Shown: positions 1 through 7,578 of the stretch, piece after piece
Layout of the letters: each line of letters opens with the position of its first letter
Position numbering within the stretch: the stretch's first letter is position 1
Source of the DNA: Mucilaginibacter rubeus
GTDB taxonomy: Bacteria > Bacteroidota > Bacteroidia > Sphingobacteriales > Sphingobacteriaceae
Assembly: GCF_003286415.2 (NCBI RefSeq)
Contig: NZ_CP043450.1
Span: 1,860,001-1,924,000 of the forward strand
Length of the DNA stretch: 64,000 nt
Reading direction: 5' to 3'
The notes under the pieces: model-generated
Database searches by the model: none
The model's input: only the letters and a program-made list of their open reading frames with translations
Told to the model about the DNA's origin: nothing
Translations under genes and position numbers: made by a program

Positions 1-226
1 CCGAGCGCAAATAGGTTAAACAGGTATTTACAGCAATCCGGTAAATCCAGGTTGATATCATGGCCTGGTTACGGAATTTGTCTAAATTTTGCCAAACCTT
101 TAAAAAGGTTTCCTGTAGCAGGTCGTTGGCAGCATCGTCATCGCCGGTATAACCATAGCACAGATGGAATATCTTTTTAGAATTAGCTTCATATATCTGC
201 TTGAATGCTGCTTCTTTGTTGGCCAC
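1..226 (-). CDS. ECF RNA polymerase sigma factor, N-terminal part (cut by window edge)
   Basis: The reverse strand translates without a stop from a GTG at 224-226 to the window edge, about 75 residues. The peptide has the sigma-70 region 2 pattern of ECF factors: AFKQIYEANSKKIFHLCYGY, then a DDAANDLLQETFLKVWQNL helix, then FRNQAMISTWIYRIAVNT, which is the region 2.3/2.4 core-binding and -10 recognition surface. Region 4 lies outside the window. The GTG start is the only plausible one in frame, because a stop codon lies ten codons upstream and no ATG or TTG occurs between. The gene at 268-795 ends about 40 bases upstream on the same strand, so the two may be cotranscribed. An anti-sigma partner may follow beyond the edge, but that cannot be seen here. 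Confidence 0.85.
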   Translation of the reverse strand, partial: MANKEAAFKQIYEANSKKIFHLCYGYTGDDDAANDLLQETFLKVWQNLDKFRNQAMISTWIYRIAVNTCLTYLRS

Positions 227-267
227 TTCAGTTAATTTTATATTTAGACGATGTTAAGCTTTGTATG

Positions 268-795
268 TTACAACAAATGATCATTCTTTTTAAACCAGCC
301 CAGCTTAGTTTCAGCATCACTTATTAAATTGTTGTAACTGTCCTGGTAATCAAACTGAAGGTCCTCATGTAGTTTACCAATTAATCCACGGATTTTTTCT
401 ACCTGACGTGTTAGTATTAGCCTTAAAGGTTTGTATGAGGTGCGCCTGTCGGCATATTCAACGTAGTTTTCGCAAAAATTGATCAATAATTCAATTTCGG
501 CACCTTTTGAAGTCATGAACTTAGTGTACTTACTTAGCAACCTCAATATTTTACGCATGCCTTTTGCGGCGTTATAACTTAATGACGACAGCTGGCTGAA
601 CATAAATCCGGCTTCGGCCTTTACCTTTTCAATAAAGGCGGCTTCATCATGAGCTTCAAAGAGCAGGTAGGCGAGAAGCTCTTTGTTTTCCTTTTTATAG
701 CGCGCTAAACTGAGCATTAATTCGGCCAGCTGCTCGTTGGGCAGGTGCTGAATTTCCTTTTTTATATGCTGTAGTCCGTAGGCTGTAGTAGTCAT
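268..795 (-). CDS. Hypothetical helical protein, 175 aa
   Basis: I do not recognise this family. The protein has no signal peptide and no membrane segment and looks cytoplasmic and mostly helical, with many Lys, Glu and Leu residues. It contains an amphipathic stretch around residues 10-60 (HLPNEQLAELMLSLARYKKE) and a tail ending in KKNDHLL. The start ATG at 795 is followed by MTTTAYGLQ. It lies directly upstream of the ECF sigma gene on the same strand, with a gap of about 40 bases, and divergently from the symporter gene at 962. It could be a regulator or partner of the sigma factor, but only position suggests this. Confidence 0.6.
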   Translation of the reverse strand: MTTTAYGLQHIKKEIQHLPNEQLAELMLSLARYKKENKELLAYLLFEAHDEAAFIEKVKAEAGFMFSQLSSLSYNAAKGMRKILRLLSKYTKFMTSKGAEIELLINFCENYVEYADRRTSYKPLRLILTRQVEKIRGLIGKLHEDLQFDYQDSYNNLISDAETKLGWFKKNDHLL

Positions 796-913
796 ATTGT
801 AAATAAGCGGGCAAAATACTAATTGTTTTTATAAAGTATGATAATGCTAAAACGTGGTAAGATGTTTTATTTGCCTAACGTGAGTTAGTGTAAAATAGAA
901 TATTCCGAAGCCT

Positions 914-944
914 GTTTAAACCGACCGTAAATTTTGTAGTTTTG
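914..944 (+). promoter_or_regulatory. Candidate Bacteroidota-type promoter for the symporter gene
   Basis: TAGTTTTG at 937-944 fits the Bacteroidota -7 consensus TAnnTTTG. A TTT triplet about 20 bases upstream (near 915) is an imperfect -33 element. The -7 box ends 17 bases before the ATG at 962, so the leader would be short. The match is by eye only. Confidence 0.45.
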
Positions 945-961
945 CAGGCTTATTAAATTAA

Positions 962-2353
962 ATGAAAAAAAGCAGACTGACGCTCTTCATTTTTATCGCA
1001 CTGGTTTTGGGTGTGGTAGCCGGTTATATTTATAACACTTACGTTTTTGCCGATCTCAATAAACAGCTTAGTACCGCCAGTACAACTATTAAAAGTATCG
1101 ACAAAAATATAGAAGCATTATCCGATACTACCGTATCAGCCTATAAAGATCTTAAACTACAAAGAATTGCCCAGGTAAAACTTCAAAGTCAGGCAACCGA
1201 TGCCCGCGAAGACAAGCTTGAGCTATACAATATCCTGAGCAAGATTTTCCTTAACCTGATAAAAATGATTGTGGCTCCGTTGGTGTTCACCACATTGGTG
1301 GTAGGTGTTGCCAAGGTAGGAGATATTAAAGCCGTTGGCCGGATAGGGGGTAAAACGATGCTCTGGTTCATCAGTGCAACGCTGGTATCCCTGTTATTAG
1401 GAATGCTGTTGGTTAACCTGTTTGAGCCAGGTAAAACCATGCATCTTCCGCTTCCTGATAGTCATTTGAGTACAGGTATCAAAAAAACGGCCTTATCATT
1501 AACCGAATTTGTTGGTCACGTTTTTCCTAAGAGTTTTATTGAGGCTATGGCCAATAACGAGATCCTGCAGATTGTGGTGTTCTCTTTGTTTTTTGGCGTT
1601 GCTACGGCAGCAATAGGCGAGCAGGGCAAAATAGTGATCAAAGCTATGGACGCTTTTGCCCATGTGATCATGAAGATTACCGGTTATGTGATGAAAATGG
1701 CACCTTTAGCGGTGTTTGGTGCTATAACCGCAGTTGTTGCCAAACAAGGGATAGGCGTACTTTCAACTTATGGTATTTTTATCAGTGAGTTTTATTTTTC
1801 GCTGATCGTATTGTGGTCGGTGATTATATTGGCGGGATACATTGTATTAAGGAAGCCGGTATTCAGGCTGTTGAACAGTATTAAGGATGCCATGCTGATA
1901 GCTTTTAGTACTTCAACAAGCGAGGCAGCCTATCCAAAAGTGTTGGAAGAGCTGGAGAAGTTCGGTTGCAGTAATAAAATAGTGAGCTTTGTATTGCCAT
2001 TAGGCTATTCATTTAATTTGGATGGCTCTATGATGTACATGACCTTTGCGTCGTTGTTTCTGGCGCAATCATATGATATTCACCTTTCATTCGGGCATCA
2101 GTTATCCATGTTGCTGGTATTGATGCTTACCAGTAAAGGCGTGGCAGGCGTGCCAAGGGCTTCGCTGGTTGTAATTGCCGGTACGTTGGCTATGTTCAAT
2201 ATCCCTGAAGCAGGTTTATTTTTGCTGATAGGTATTGATCCATTGTTAGATATGGGACGTTCGGCAACTAACGTACTTGGTAATGCTATGGCCACGGCTG
2301 TAGTGAGTAAATGGGAAGGAGAAGAGGTAGGTACTCAAATAATAAAAGAATAA
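962..2353 (+). CDS. Dicarboxylate/amino acid:cation symporter (SDF/DAACS family)
   Basis: This is a secondary transporter of the glutamate/dicarboxylate:Na+/H+ symporter fold, acting in the inner membrane. Recognisable family motifs are LIKMIVAPLVFTTLVVGVAK after the first loop, the serine-rich hairpin AFSTSTSEAAYPKVLEE, the unwound substrate-site segment NLDGSMMYM (NMDGT in classical members) and SKGVAGVPRASLVV in the second hairpin. At 463 residues it is a little longer than typical members (about 400-430). The excess is a polar, probably coiled-coil insert at about residues 27-90, between TM1 and TM2. The gene is monocistronic, with a TAnnTTTG promoter candidate upstream and a gene-free stretch downstream. 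Substrate (glutamate, aspartate or C4-dicarboxylate) cannot be assigned from sequence alone. Confidence 0.9.
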   Translation: MKKSRLTLFIFIALVLGVVAGYIYNTYVFADLNKQLSTASTTIKSIDKNIEALSDTTVSAYKDLKLQRIAQVKLQSQATDAREDKLELYNILSKIFLNLIKMIVAPLVFTTLVVGVAKVGDIKAVGRIGGKTMLWFISATLVSLLLGMLLVNLFEPGKTMHLPLPDSHLSTGIKKTALSLTEFVGHVFPKSFIEAMANNEILQIVVFSLFFGVATAAIGEQGKIVIKAMDAFAHVIMKITGYVMKMAPLAVFGAITAVVAKQGIGVLSTYGIFISEFYFSLIVLWSVIILAGYIVLRKPVFRLLNSIKDAMLIAFSTSTSEAAYPKVLEELEKFGCSNKIVSFVLPLGYSFNLDGSMMYMTFASLFLAQSYDIHLSFGHQLSMLLVLMLTSKGVAGVPRASLVVIAGTLAMFNIPEAGLFLLIGIDPLLDMGRSATNVLGNAMATAVVSKWEGEEVGTQIIKE

Positions 2354-2427
2354 AGCATACCATCGTGGCGAAGAATCATCAGTAAAACGATGGAAAAGGC
2401 ATTGATGATGTGAAAAATATAGTTTAG

Positions 2428-2543
2428 GGCCGGTGAGCACAGGCCGCGTTAGGGATTGCAGTGAAAAGCCCACAGCGCGGGTTGGGGTTGCGGGTAGGAA
2501 AAGCGAGGACTTGTAACGAAAAGCCCGGGCCGCAGGCAACGCT
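2428..2543. repeat. G+C-rich interspersed repeat candidate
   Basis: This segment is far richer in G+C than the surrounding AT-rich spacer. It holds two related half-units, one reading GATTGCAGTGAAAAGCCC (2454-2471) and one reading CTTGTAACGAAAAGCCCGG. It has no credible reading frame. From memory, similar non-coding elements recur between genes in Sphingobacteriaceae genomes, but I cannot verify copy number here. It lies in the 413-base gap between the symporter and the next gene. Confidence 0.5.
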
Positions 2544-2673
2544 CATGTTTATTAATAATTTAATAAGCAATAACTTATAATTACGTCATCATAGAGAACG
2601 AATATAACTAACCGACTCAATGGAGCGCGTTAATAACTGTAAATTAAATATAGCTATTAATAAGCTTTAACAA

Positions 2674-2727
2674 GCGGAGCTACTCTGTATAGTTCGCGAT
2701 TGCTTCGTACCTCACAATGACATAATG
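2674..2727 (-). repeat. Interspersed repeat, copy 1 (inverted relative to 4340-4413)
   Basis: Read on the minus strand this segment contains GGTACGAAGCAATC followed by AACTATACAGAGT. The same words appear on the plus strand at 4340-4369. The core match is about 31 of 35 bases. It is non-coding and lies 39 bases upstream of the gene at 2767. Confidence 0.7.
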
Positions 2728-2766
2728 AAGATTAATTTTACAAATTCAATAACTCAATAATTATAT

Positions 2767-3273
2767 ATGTCTCCCCGTTTAAAAAAGGTGTTTTTAATCA
2801 TGACCGTAGTAGTACCTTTTATACTATACTGCGTGTATTATTATGGTATGATGATCAAGAATGCGCCATACCGTTTCGTTGATTTTCAATCGATCAGTTT
2901 TCAATATGGCCATAAGGATAGCCTGGTAAATAAATATGATTCGCATACCGGCATGTTTCAGTACCTCGACAGGCGCGATTCGCTGGTGAAAGAGCATTTG
3001 CGCTTGACTAAAGATGATTTGTTATACCTGCACCGTAAAGCTGCCGATTTAGGTTTTTGGGATTTTCCGTCGAAAGAAATCGGAGATACGTCGAAAGTTG
3101 CCGATAGCAAAGCGGTTAGGTATATCATTGAGTTTAAATATAAAGAGAAAACCAAACGTGTGATTTTTGACACAGACTATTTTGGCAATCCTAAATTGAT
3201 TGATGCCAACCAGCGTTTGATTGCCGAGATTCAGAAAAAATTGACTGACGTAGAGAATCGTGGTAAAAAATAA
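2767..3273 (+). CDS. Hypothetical membrane-anchored protein, 168 aa
   Basis: I do not recognise the family. One hydrophobic segment at about residues 9-29 (VFLIMTVVVPFILYCVYYYG) should act as an uncleaved anchor. The remaining 135 residues would then face the periplasm. They are polar and rich in Lys and Asp, with DSLV repeated (residues 52-55 and 72-75), suggesting a small alpha/beta domain. It ends 12 bases before the L21 promoter, so it is not part of the ribosomal operon. Function is unknown. Confidence 0.65.
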   Translation: MSPRLKKVFLIMTVVVPFILYCVYYYGMMIKNAPYRFVDFQSISFQYGHKDSLVNKYDSHTGMFQYLDRRDSLVKEHLRLTKDDLLYLHRKAADLGFWDFPSKEIGDTSKVADSKAVRYIIEFKYKEKTKRVIFDTDYFGNPKLIDANQRLIAEIQKKLTDVENRGKK

Positions 3274-3285
3274 AATATTGGGATG

Positions 3286-3316
3286 TTGTTTATTAAATAA
3301 TCAATCCCTATATTTG
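3286..3316 (+). promoter_or_regulatory. Promoter of rplU-rpmA
   Basis: TTG at 3286-3288, a 20-base spacer, then TATATTTG at 3309-3316. This matches the known Bacteroidota sigma-ABfr consensus (TTG, about 19-21 bases, TAnnTTTG) exactly. The L21 ATG at 3349 lies 32 bases after the -7 box, leaving a leader of roughly 27 bases that is AT-rich and has no Shine-Dalgarno. Confidence 0.8.
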
Positions 3317-3348
3317 CACCTCGAAATTTAAAACAATATTTAACAAAC

Positions 3349-3657
3349 ATGTACGCAATAGTAAGTATAGCAGGACAGCAATTTAAAGTTGCCAAAGACC
3401 AGCAGATCTTTGTACACAGGTTACAAGGCGATGAAGGCGCTAGTATTGAATTTGACAGTGTATTGTTAGCAGAAAACGAAGGTAAATTCAAATTAGGTTC
3501 TGATTTGAAAGGTGCTAAAGTATCGGCTAAGATCGTGTCACATTTAAAAGGTGATAAAGTAATTATCTTCAAAAAGAAAAGAAGAAAAGGTTACAAAAAG
3601 AAAAACGGTCACCGTCAGCAATTTACCAAGATCGAGATCACCGGTATTACATTATAA
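3349..3657 (+). CDS. rplU: 50S ribosomal protein L21
   Basis: A structural protein of the large ribosomal subunit that binds 23S rRNA near domain II. The start MYAIVSIAGQQFKV and the segment KVIIFKKKRRKGYKKKNGHR are diagnostic L21 signatures, and the length of 102 residues is normal. It is the first gene of a two-gene unit with rpmA, 49 bases downstream, and has a consensus promoter just upstream. Identification is secure. Confidence 0.97.
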   Translation: MYAIVSIAGQQFKVAKDQQIFVHRLQGDEGASIEFDSVLLAENEGKFKLGSDLKGAKVSAKIVSHLKGDKVIIFKKKRRKGYKKKNGHRQQFTKIEITGITL

Positions 3658-3706
3658 TTAAAGGTTGAACCGGAGTTGTTCTGCAATTCCATAAAAGAAA
3701 TAAAAA

Positions 3707-4126
3707 ATGGCACATAAGAAAGGGGCCGGTAGTTCAAGAAACGGTCGTGAGTCGCATAGCAAACGCTTAGGTATCAAAATTTTCGGTGGTCAACCAGCAA
3801 TTGCAGGTAATATCATCGTTCGTCAGCGTGGTACCAAACACAATCCAGGTTTAAACGTAGGTCTTGGTAAAGATCATACTTTATTTGCACTGGCTGAAGG
3901 TATCGTAGTTTTCAAAAAGAAAGCTGATAACCGTTCATACGTTTCAGTACTTCCGTTTGAAGCTGCTGACGTTGAAGAAGTAGCTGCACCTGCACCAAAA
4001 GCTAAAAAAGAAGCTAAAGCTGTTGAAGCTCCTGCTGCTGAAGAAGCTCCAAAAGCAAAGAAAGCTGCTGCACCAAAAGCTAAAAAAGAAGAAGCTGCTG
4101 ATGCCGCTGAAGAAGTAGCTGAGTAA
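3707..4126 (+). CDS. rpmA: 50S ribosomal protein L27 with long Ala/Lys/Glu tail
   Basis: L27 lies near the peptidyl-transferase centre. Residues 1-85 are ordinary L27: [20 protein letters not shown], then the conserved [21 protein letters not shown]. The start is already mature-like (AHKKG), with no N-terminal extension to be cleaved as in Firmicutes. From about residue 88 there is a low-complexity extension of about 50 residues built from repeated [12 protein letters not shown] units and acidic Ala/Glu runs. It brings the length to 139, against 82-95 in most bacteria. It is the second gene of the rplU operon and is followed by a strong terminator. Confidence 0.96.
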   Translation: MAHKKGAGSSRNGRESHSKRLGIKIFGGQPAIAGNIIVRQRGTKHNPGLNVGLGKDHTLFALAEGIVVFKKKADNRSYVSVLPFEAADVEEVAAPAPKAKKEAKAVEAPAAEEAPKAKKAAAPKAKKEEAADAAEEVAE

Positions 4127-4149
4127 TCAGTTAACAAGTATTAGGATAT

Positions 4150-4183
4150 AAAAAATCCCGGTCAGTTTTGATCGGGATTTTTT
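4150..4183 (+). terminator. Rho-independent terminator after rpmA
   Basis: AAAAATCCCG and CGGGATTTTT form a 10-pair stem around an 11-base loop region (GTCAGTTTTGAT), followed by a T run. It lies 24 bases after the rpmA stop. The A-run before the stem also lets it work in the opposite direction. Confidence 0.88.
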
Positions 4184-4339
4184 GTTTGGTGATTATTTTC
4201 AACAAGAAGACCTGAAAGAGTTAAAAGAGCGTCATTGTGAGTGATTTAAATCCGTTGGCCTGTGAAGGAGAAATGAAAAAAGGGCTATCAGTCTGAGCTT
4301 GTCGATGCATGACACCCATTTTAAAACATGTCATGGGTA

Positions 4340-4413
4340 GGTACGAAGCAATCCCAAACTATACAGAGTGGCTCTGGCTATCGGGGATTGCTTCGTTCGC
4401 AATGCGTTTTTGT
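4340..4413 (+). repeat. Interspersed repeat, copy 2, with inverted-repeat ends
   Basis: It begins GGTACGAAGCAATCC and returns as GGGATTGCTTCGTTCGCAAT, so the ends are inverted (ACGAAGCAATCCC / GGGATTGCTTCGT) and could form a hairpin. The interior AACTATACAGAGTGGCTCTG matches the copy at 2674-2727 in the opposite orientation. The gap 4127-4445 holds only the rpmA terminator and this repeat. Confidence 0.72.
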
Positions 4414-4445
4414 TTATAATATTGCTTTACGAAGCAGGCCTGCTT

Positions 4446-6041
4446 CTATTCAATAATCAATTTCTTCAGATAATAAGTATCCGGGTCAATAACCGGCATG
4501 GTTTTGCTGGTTATGGTGATACCTTTTTTATCAAGCGTATATCTTTTTGTAACGCCATCCGCGGTAATATCAACCGGCAATGGCATGTCGATATTTAATA
4601 GTTGAACCTGGTATTTATCGCCACGTTGGGCTTTTACGTGTACTTCCAGTTTATTGATGGAATAAATATACAGATCGAATAACGGCTTTAGATCCTGGCC
4701 TGCGGCTTTGCTGAAATATTGGATCACATCATCGGTACTGGCCAAATTACTGTAGGTGTATCGCGGATCGGTAACGAAACCTTTAAGGGTAGGGAAGAAG
4801 GTACTATCGCCCATAATATATCTCAGCGTATGCATAAAGAACGCGCCTTTGCCATAGATATCACCGTTATAAGCCGATTCCTCATCGATATCTTTCCCGA
4901 TAACAAGAGGTATTTTATTACCGAATGATAAAGCGGAATTCTGGAAGAATTTGATATACGCTTTCTCACCTTCAAACTCTCTAACATAAAGCGCGTCGCC
5001 GTAAGTACATATTCCTTCGTGGATCCAGTAGTCGGCCCAATCCTTGGCTGTAACTTTGTTTCCCCACCACTCGTGGCCAAATTCATGGTGCATCAGGCCA
5101 TCGTAATCTTCACCGCCAACTTTGGTGTACCTGAACTTAGCGCCATAGGCATTCATGGTTTGGTGTTCCATACCCAGGTGAGGCGTTTCAACTATGCCTA
5201 TTTTTTCCTTCGCCCAGGGATATTCGCCAAAGTATTTTTCCTGTTCTTTGATGGTCTTTACAAAAATATCAAGATGGTGCTCTGCTTTAGCTGCATGTTC
5301 CTTTAATACATAAAATTTGATAGGTACATTATGACCGTCTACTGTAGTGTACGGACGGGTCACAACGGTATAGTCGCCTGCATTAAACAGTATGCTGTAA
5401 TTGTTAATGGTGTATTTGGTTTGCCAGTGATATGTTGCTGTTCCCTTTTGTTTGCTTACACCTTTTAATAGGCCCGGGCCTGCAACCACCAGATATTTAG
5501 GAACGGTAATGAACATATCCACACCTTCATTGGGTTCATCTGAAGGGTGATCTTTACAAGGGAAATACAATTTACCACCAGTGCCTTCGGCTGTAATGGC
5601 CATCCATTGATGCCCGGTTGAGTCTCGTGTCCAGATAAAACCATCGTCCCAAGGCGGTCGACGTGCAACATGGGGTTTGCCGCCATAAATTACTTTTACA
5701 CTTGCTTTACCGGCAGGCAGTTCTTTAGCAGTATTAATGGTTATCAGGTTGTTCTTGTATTCAAACGGTTCCTGTTTGCCGTTTACCAAGACCTTGTTGA
5801 TTGACAAAGAATCCAACAGATCAAAAAGTAAAACCCTGGTAGGTTTTGCCATGATCACATCAATTGTAGTAAAACCATCAATGGTTTTTTGCTCCGGATT
5901 AACAGCAAGCGAAATGGTATAATGCCGCACATCCATTATGGCTTGCTCTGGTTTCAGTTTTCCTCCTGATGTTAGCGTTTGGGCCTGTAAAATTGCAGCC
6001 TGTGTAATAATAGTAAAGAGGGTTAGCAGCGATTTCTTCAT
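4446..6041 (-). CDS. Secreted M1-family zinc metallopeptidase
   Basis: A predicted periplasmic or secreted zinc aminopeptidase. Residues 1-20 (MKKSLLTLFTIITQAAILQA) form a signal peptide. An N-terminal beta-sandwich domain precedes the thermolysin-like domain. The zinc site is clear: HHEFGHEWWGNK, with HExxH, followed 18 residues later by the third ligand in WIHEG. The exopeptidase motif reads LGMEHQTMNAYG, so the usual GxMEN asparagine is replaced by His. That variant is known in some M1 subfamilies. A catalytic-helper Tyr may lie in DIYGKGAFF. At 531 residues it lacks the long C-terminal helical domain of full-size aminopeptidase N. It is monocistronic, with the TonB-like gene 64 bases upstream on the same strand. 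Function is probably peptide trimming for nutrient use. Confidence 0.9.
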   Translation of the reverse strand: MKKSLLTLFTIITQAAILQAQTLTSGGKLKPEQAIMDVRHYTISLAVNPEQKTIDGFTTIDVIMAKPTRVLLFDLLDSLSINKVLVNGKQEPFEYKNNLITINTAKELPAGKASVKVIYGGKPHVARRPPWDDGFIWTRDSTGHQWMAITAEGTGGKLYFPCKDHPSDEPNEGVDMFITVPKYLVVAGPGLLKGVSKQKGTATYHWQTKYTINNYSILFNAGDYTVVTRPYTTVDGHNVPIKFYVLKEHAAKAEHHLDIFVKTIKEQEKYFGEYPWAKEKIGIVETPHLGMEHQTMNAYGAKFRYTKVGGEDYDGLMHHEFGHEWWGNKVTAKDWADYWIHEGICTYGDALYVREFEGEKAYIKFFQNSALSFGNKIPLVIGKDIDEESAYNGDIYGKGAFFMHTLRYIMGDSTFFPTLKGFVTDPRYTYSNLASTDDVIQYFSKAAGQDLKPLFDLYIYSINKLEVHVKAQRGDKYQVQLLNIDMPLPVDITADGVTKRYTLDKKGITITSKTMPVIDPDTYYLKKLIIE

Positions 6042-6105
6042 TTAATTTTGGTCCTTCGTGAAATTTATGCCAATGGTGTGTTTACTTGGAGGTTTCAGCC
6101 ATGAT

Positions 6106-6495
6106 TCAGTTAGCTTTTGCGCTATCTAAAACCTGCACTGCCTCCATTGTATAAAACTGTATAGGAACTGAATATTTTGATTTAATAAAATGACCATCGC
6201 GCATAGCCGGCACCCATCTTTCTGATAAAGCAATAACCCTTAAGGCTTCTTTATTGAAAGGCTCAGTCATGCCTTTAACCACTTTCAGGTCGGTTAAACG
6301 ACCGTCGTTTTCAACAAAAAAACTTATGGTAACAATACCTTCTCCGCCGCTTACGTTTTTAGGCCATTTTAAGTTTTTATTCAAAAAATCATGAAAAGCA
6401 TTATCGCCACCACGAAAGTGAGGCGGCGTAAGTTTTTGGGCATTCACGCTTATTGAACAGATCAGGATGATAAGGATGGGTAAAAGTTTCTTCAT
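6106..6495 (-). CDS. Small periplasmic TonB C-terminal domain protein
   Basis: Residues 1-19 form a signal peptide ending VNAQ. The rest is a TonB-C-like domain: FHDFLNKNLKWP, GIVTISFFVENDGRLTDLKV, FNKEALRVI and WVPAMRDG, then a final beta strand. Unlike a true TonB, the protein has no inner-membrane anchor with a Pro-rich spacer. It would therefore be a free periplasmic domain, as often seen in Bacteroidota. It ends 13 bases before the polyprenyl synthetase gene's reading frame begins downstream. Role is unknown. Confidence 0.82.
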   Translation of the reverse strand: MKKLLPILIILICSISVNAQKLTPPHFRGGDNAFHDFLNKNLKWPKNVSGGEGIVTISFFVENDGRLTDLKVVKGMTEPFNKEALRVIALSERWVPAMRDGHFIKSKYSVPIQFYTMEAVQVLDSAKAN

Positions 6496-6508
6496 CCTTA
6501 AATATAAA

Positions 6509-7483
6509 TCAATTCTCCCTCACCAGCAAACCATCCGCAAAATCGCGAAGGTATTGTTTATGGTCTTCGGGTAAATTAATGGCATCAAGGGCAGCAAAAG
6601 ATTTTTCGGCATAGGTTTGCATGGCTTCTTCCGCATGTTGCCTGATATCAAGCTGGTTGTAAATCTCTGTTATGGCCTTAACCTTTTCTGCATTATCAAA
6701 CTCGGTGGCATTTAGCCAGTGGTTTAACGTTTGTGCCTGAGCTCCTTTAGCCAGTTCAAGCGCACGGATCAGCAAAAAGGTTTTTTTATTGGAGATGATA
6801 TCTCCGCCAACCTGTTTGCCGAACTTTTCGGGATCACCGTAAACATCTAATATGTCGTCCTGTAGCTGAAACGCGATACCCAGGTTTGCGCCAAACGCAT
6901 CAATCAGATCTGCATCGGTTGAAGCAGCCCCGCCAACAATGGAACCAATTTTTAACGTGCCTCCCAATAATACCGCCGTTTTAAGGCGAATCATGTTGAT
7001 GTACTCTTCAATACTCACATCGTTACGTTGTTCAAAGCTCATATCAATCTGCTGGCCTTCACAAACGCCGGTGGCAGTATCGTTAAAAACGTCAAGCACC
7101 TTACGTAAAATGGTGTCGTCAACCTTCATCATCATGCGGTTAGCCTCTACCATCATGGCATCGCCCGAGAGGATAGCCACGTTGGCGTTCCATTTTTCAT
7201 GTACGGTGGCCTTACCGCGGCGTAAGGGGGCTTTGTCCATAATATCATCATGCATCAGCGTGAAATTATGGAATACCTCAATGGCCAACGCGGGTTCAAT
7301 AGCCTTTTCAACGTCGCCGCCAAAAAGGTCACAAGCCAGCAGGAGCAGGGCCGGGCGCATGCGTTTGCCGCCAATAGATAAAATATAGCTTATCGGTTCG
7401 TACAAATCGGCAGGATAAGCCGGGTAGCTTAGTTTGCCAACTGCATCATTTATCAGTAACTGTAACTCTGTAAGTTGTTTCAT
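6509..7483 (-). CDS. Polyprenyl (trans-isoprenyl) diphosphate synthase
   Basis: It condenses isopentenyl diphosphate with allylic diphosphates to make the lipid tails of menaquinone or longer prenyl carriers. It shows both aspartate-rich motifs: FTLMHDDIMDKAPLRRGKAT (first DDxxD with the following RRG) and AFQLQDDILDVYGD (second), plus GGKRMRPAL near the N-terminus. At 324 residues it is normal. The residues before the first motif (EVFHNF) are bulky, and exact chain length cannot be read by eye. It lies between the TonB-like gene and rnr, all on the minus strand. A FPP/GGPP-type short-chain product is an alternative. Confidence 0.92.
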   Translation of the reverse strand: MKQLTELQLLINDAVGKLSYPAYPADLYEPISYILSIGGKRMRPALLLLACDLFGGDVEKAIEPALAIEVFHNFTLMHDDIMDKAPLRRGKATVHEKWNANVAILSGDAMMVEANRMMMKVDDTILRKVLDVFNDTATGVCEGQQIDMSFEQRNDVSIEEYINMIRLKTAVLLGGTLKIGSIVGGAASTDADLIDAFGANLGIAFQLQDDILDVYGDPEKFGKQVGGDIISNKKTFLLIRALELAKGAQAQTLNHWLNATEFDNAEKVKAITEIYNQLDIRQHAEEAMQTYAEKSFAALDAINLPEDHKQYLRDFADGLLVREN

Positions 7484-7489
7484 TTTTTA

Positions 7490-7573
7490 AGTGAGTGGTT
7501 CATCAAGTTGATTAGGTGAGTAGTTTCTGCTTTTTTTAACTTAATCAACTGCTCACTCAATCAACCATTCACC
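7490..7573. repeat. Imperfect inverted repeat between rnr and the prenyl synthase gene
   Basis: The words GTGAGTGGTT, AGTTGATTA and GTGAGTAGTT on the left recur in complementary form on the right (TAATCAACT, CTCACTCAATCAACCATTCACC) around a central T-run. The segment could form a long imperfect hairpin in the 95-base spacer. It may be a regulatory or processing structure, or a small repeat element. Confidence 0.4.
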
Positions 7574-7578
7574 AATTA

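Noticed and set aside
2246..2539. Minus-strand frame over the symporter end and the G+C-rich repeat
   Set aside because: Antisense to a clear gene and a non-coding repeat; no family signature.
3874..4137. Minus-strand frame rich in Ala and Ser across rpmA tail
   Set aside because: It is the antisense of the Ala/Lys tail of L27; low complexity produces a false frame.
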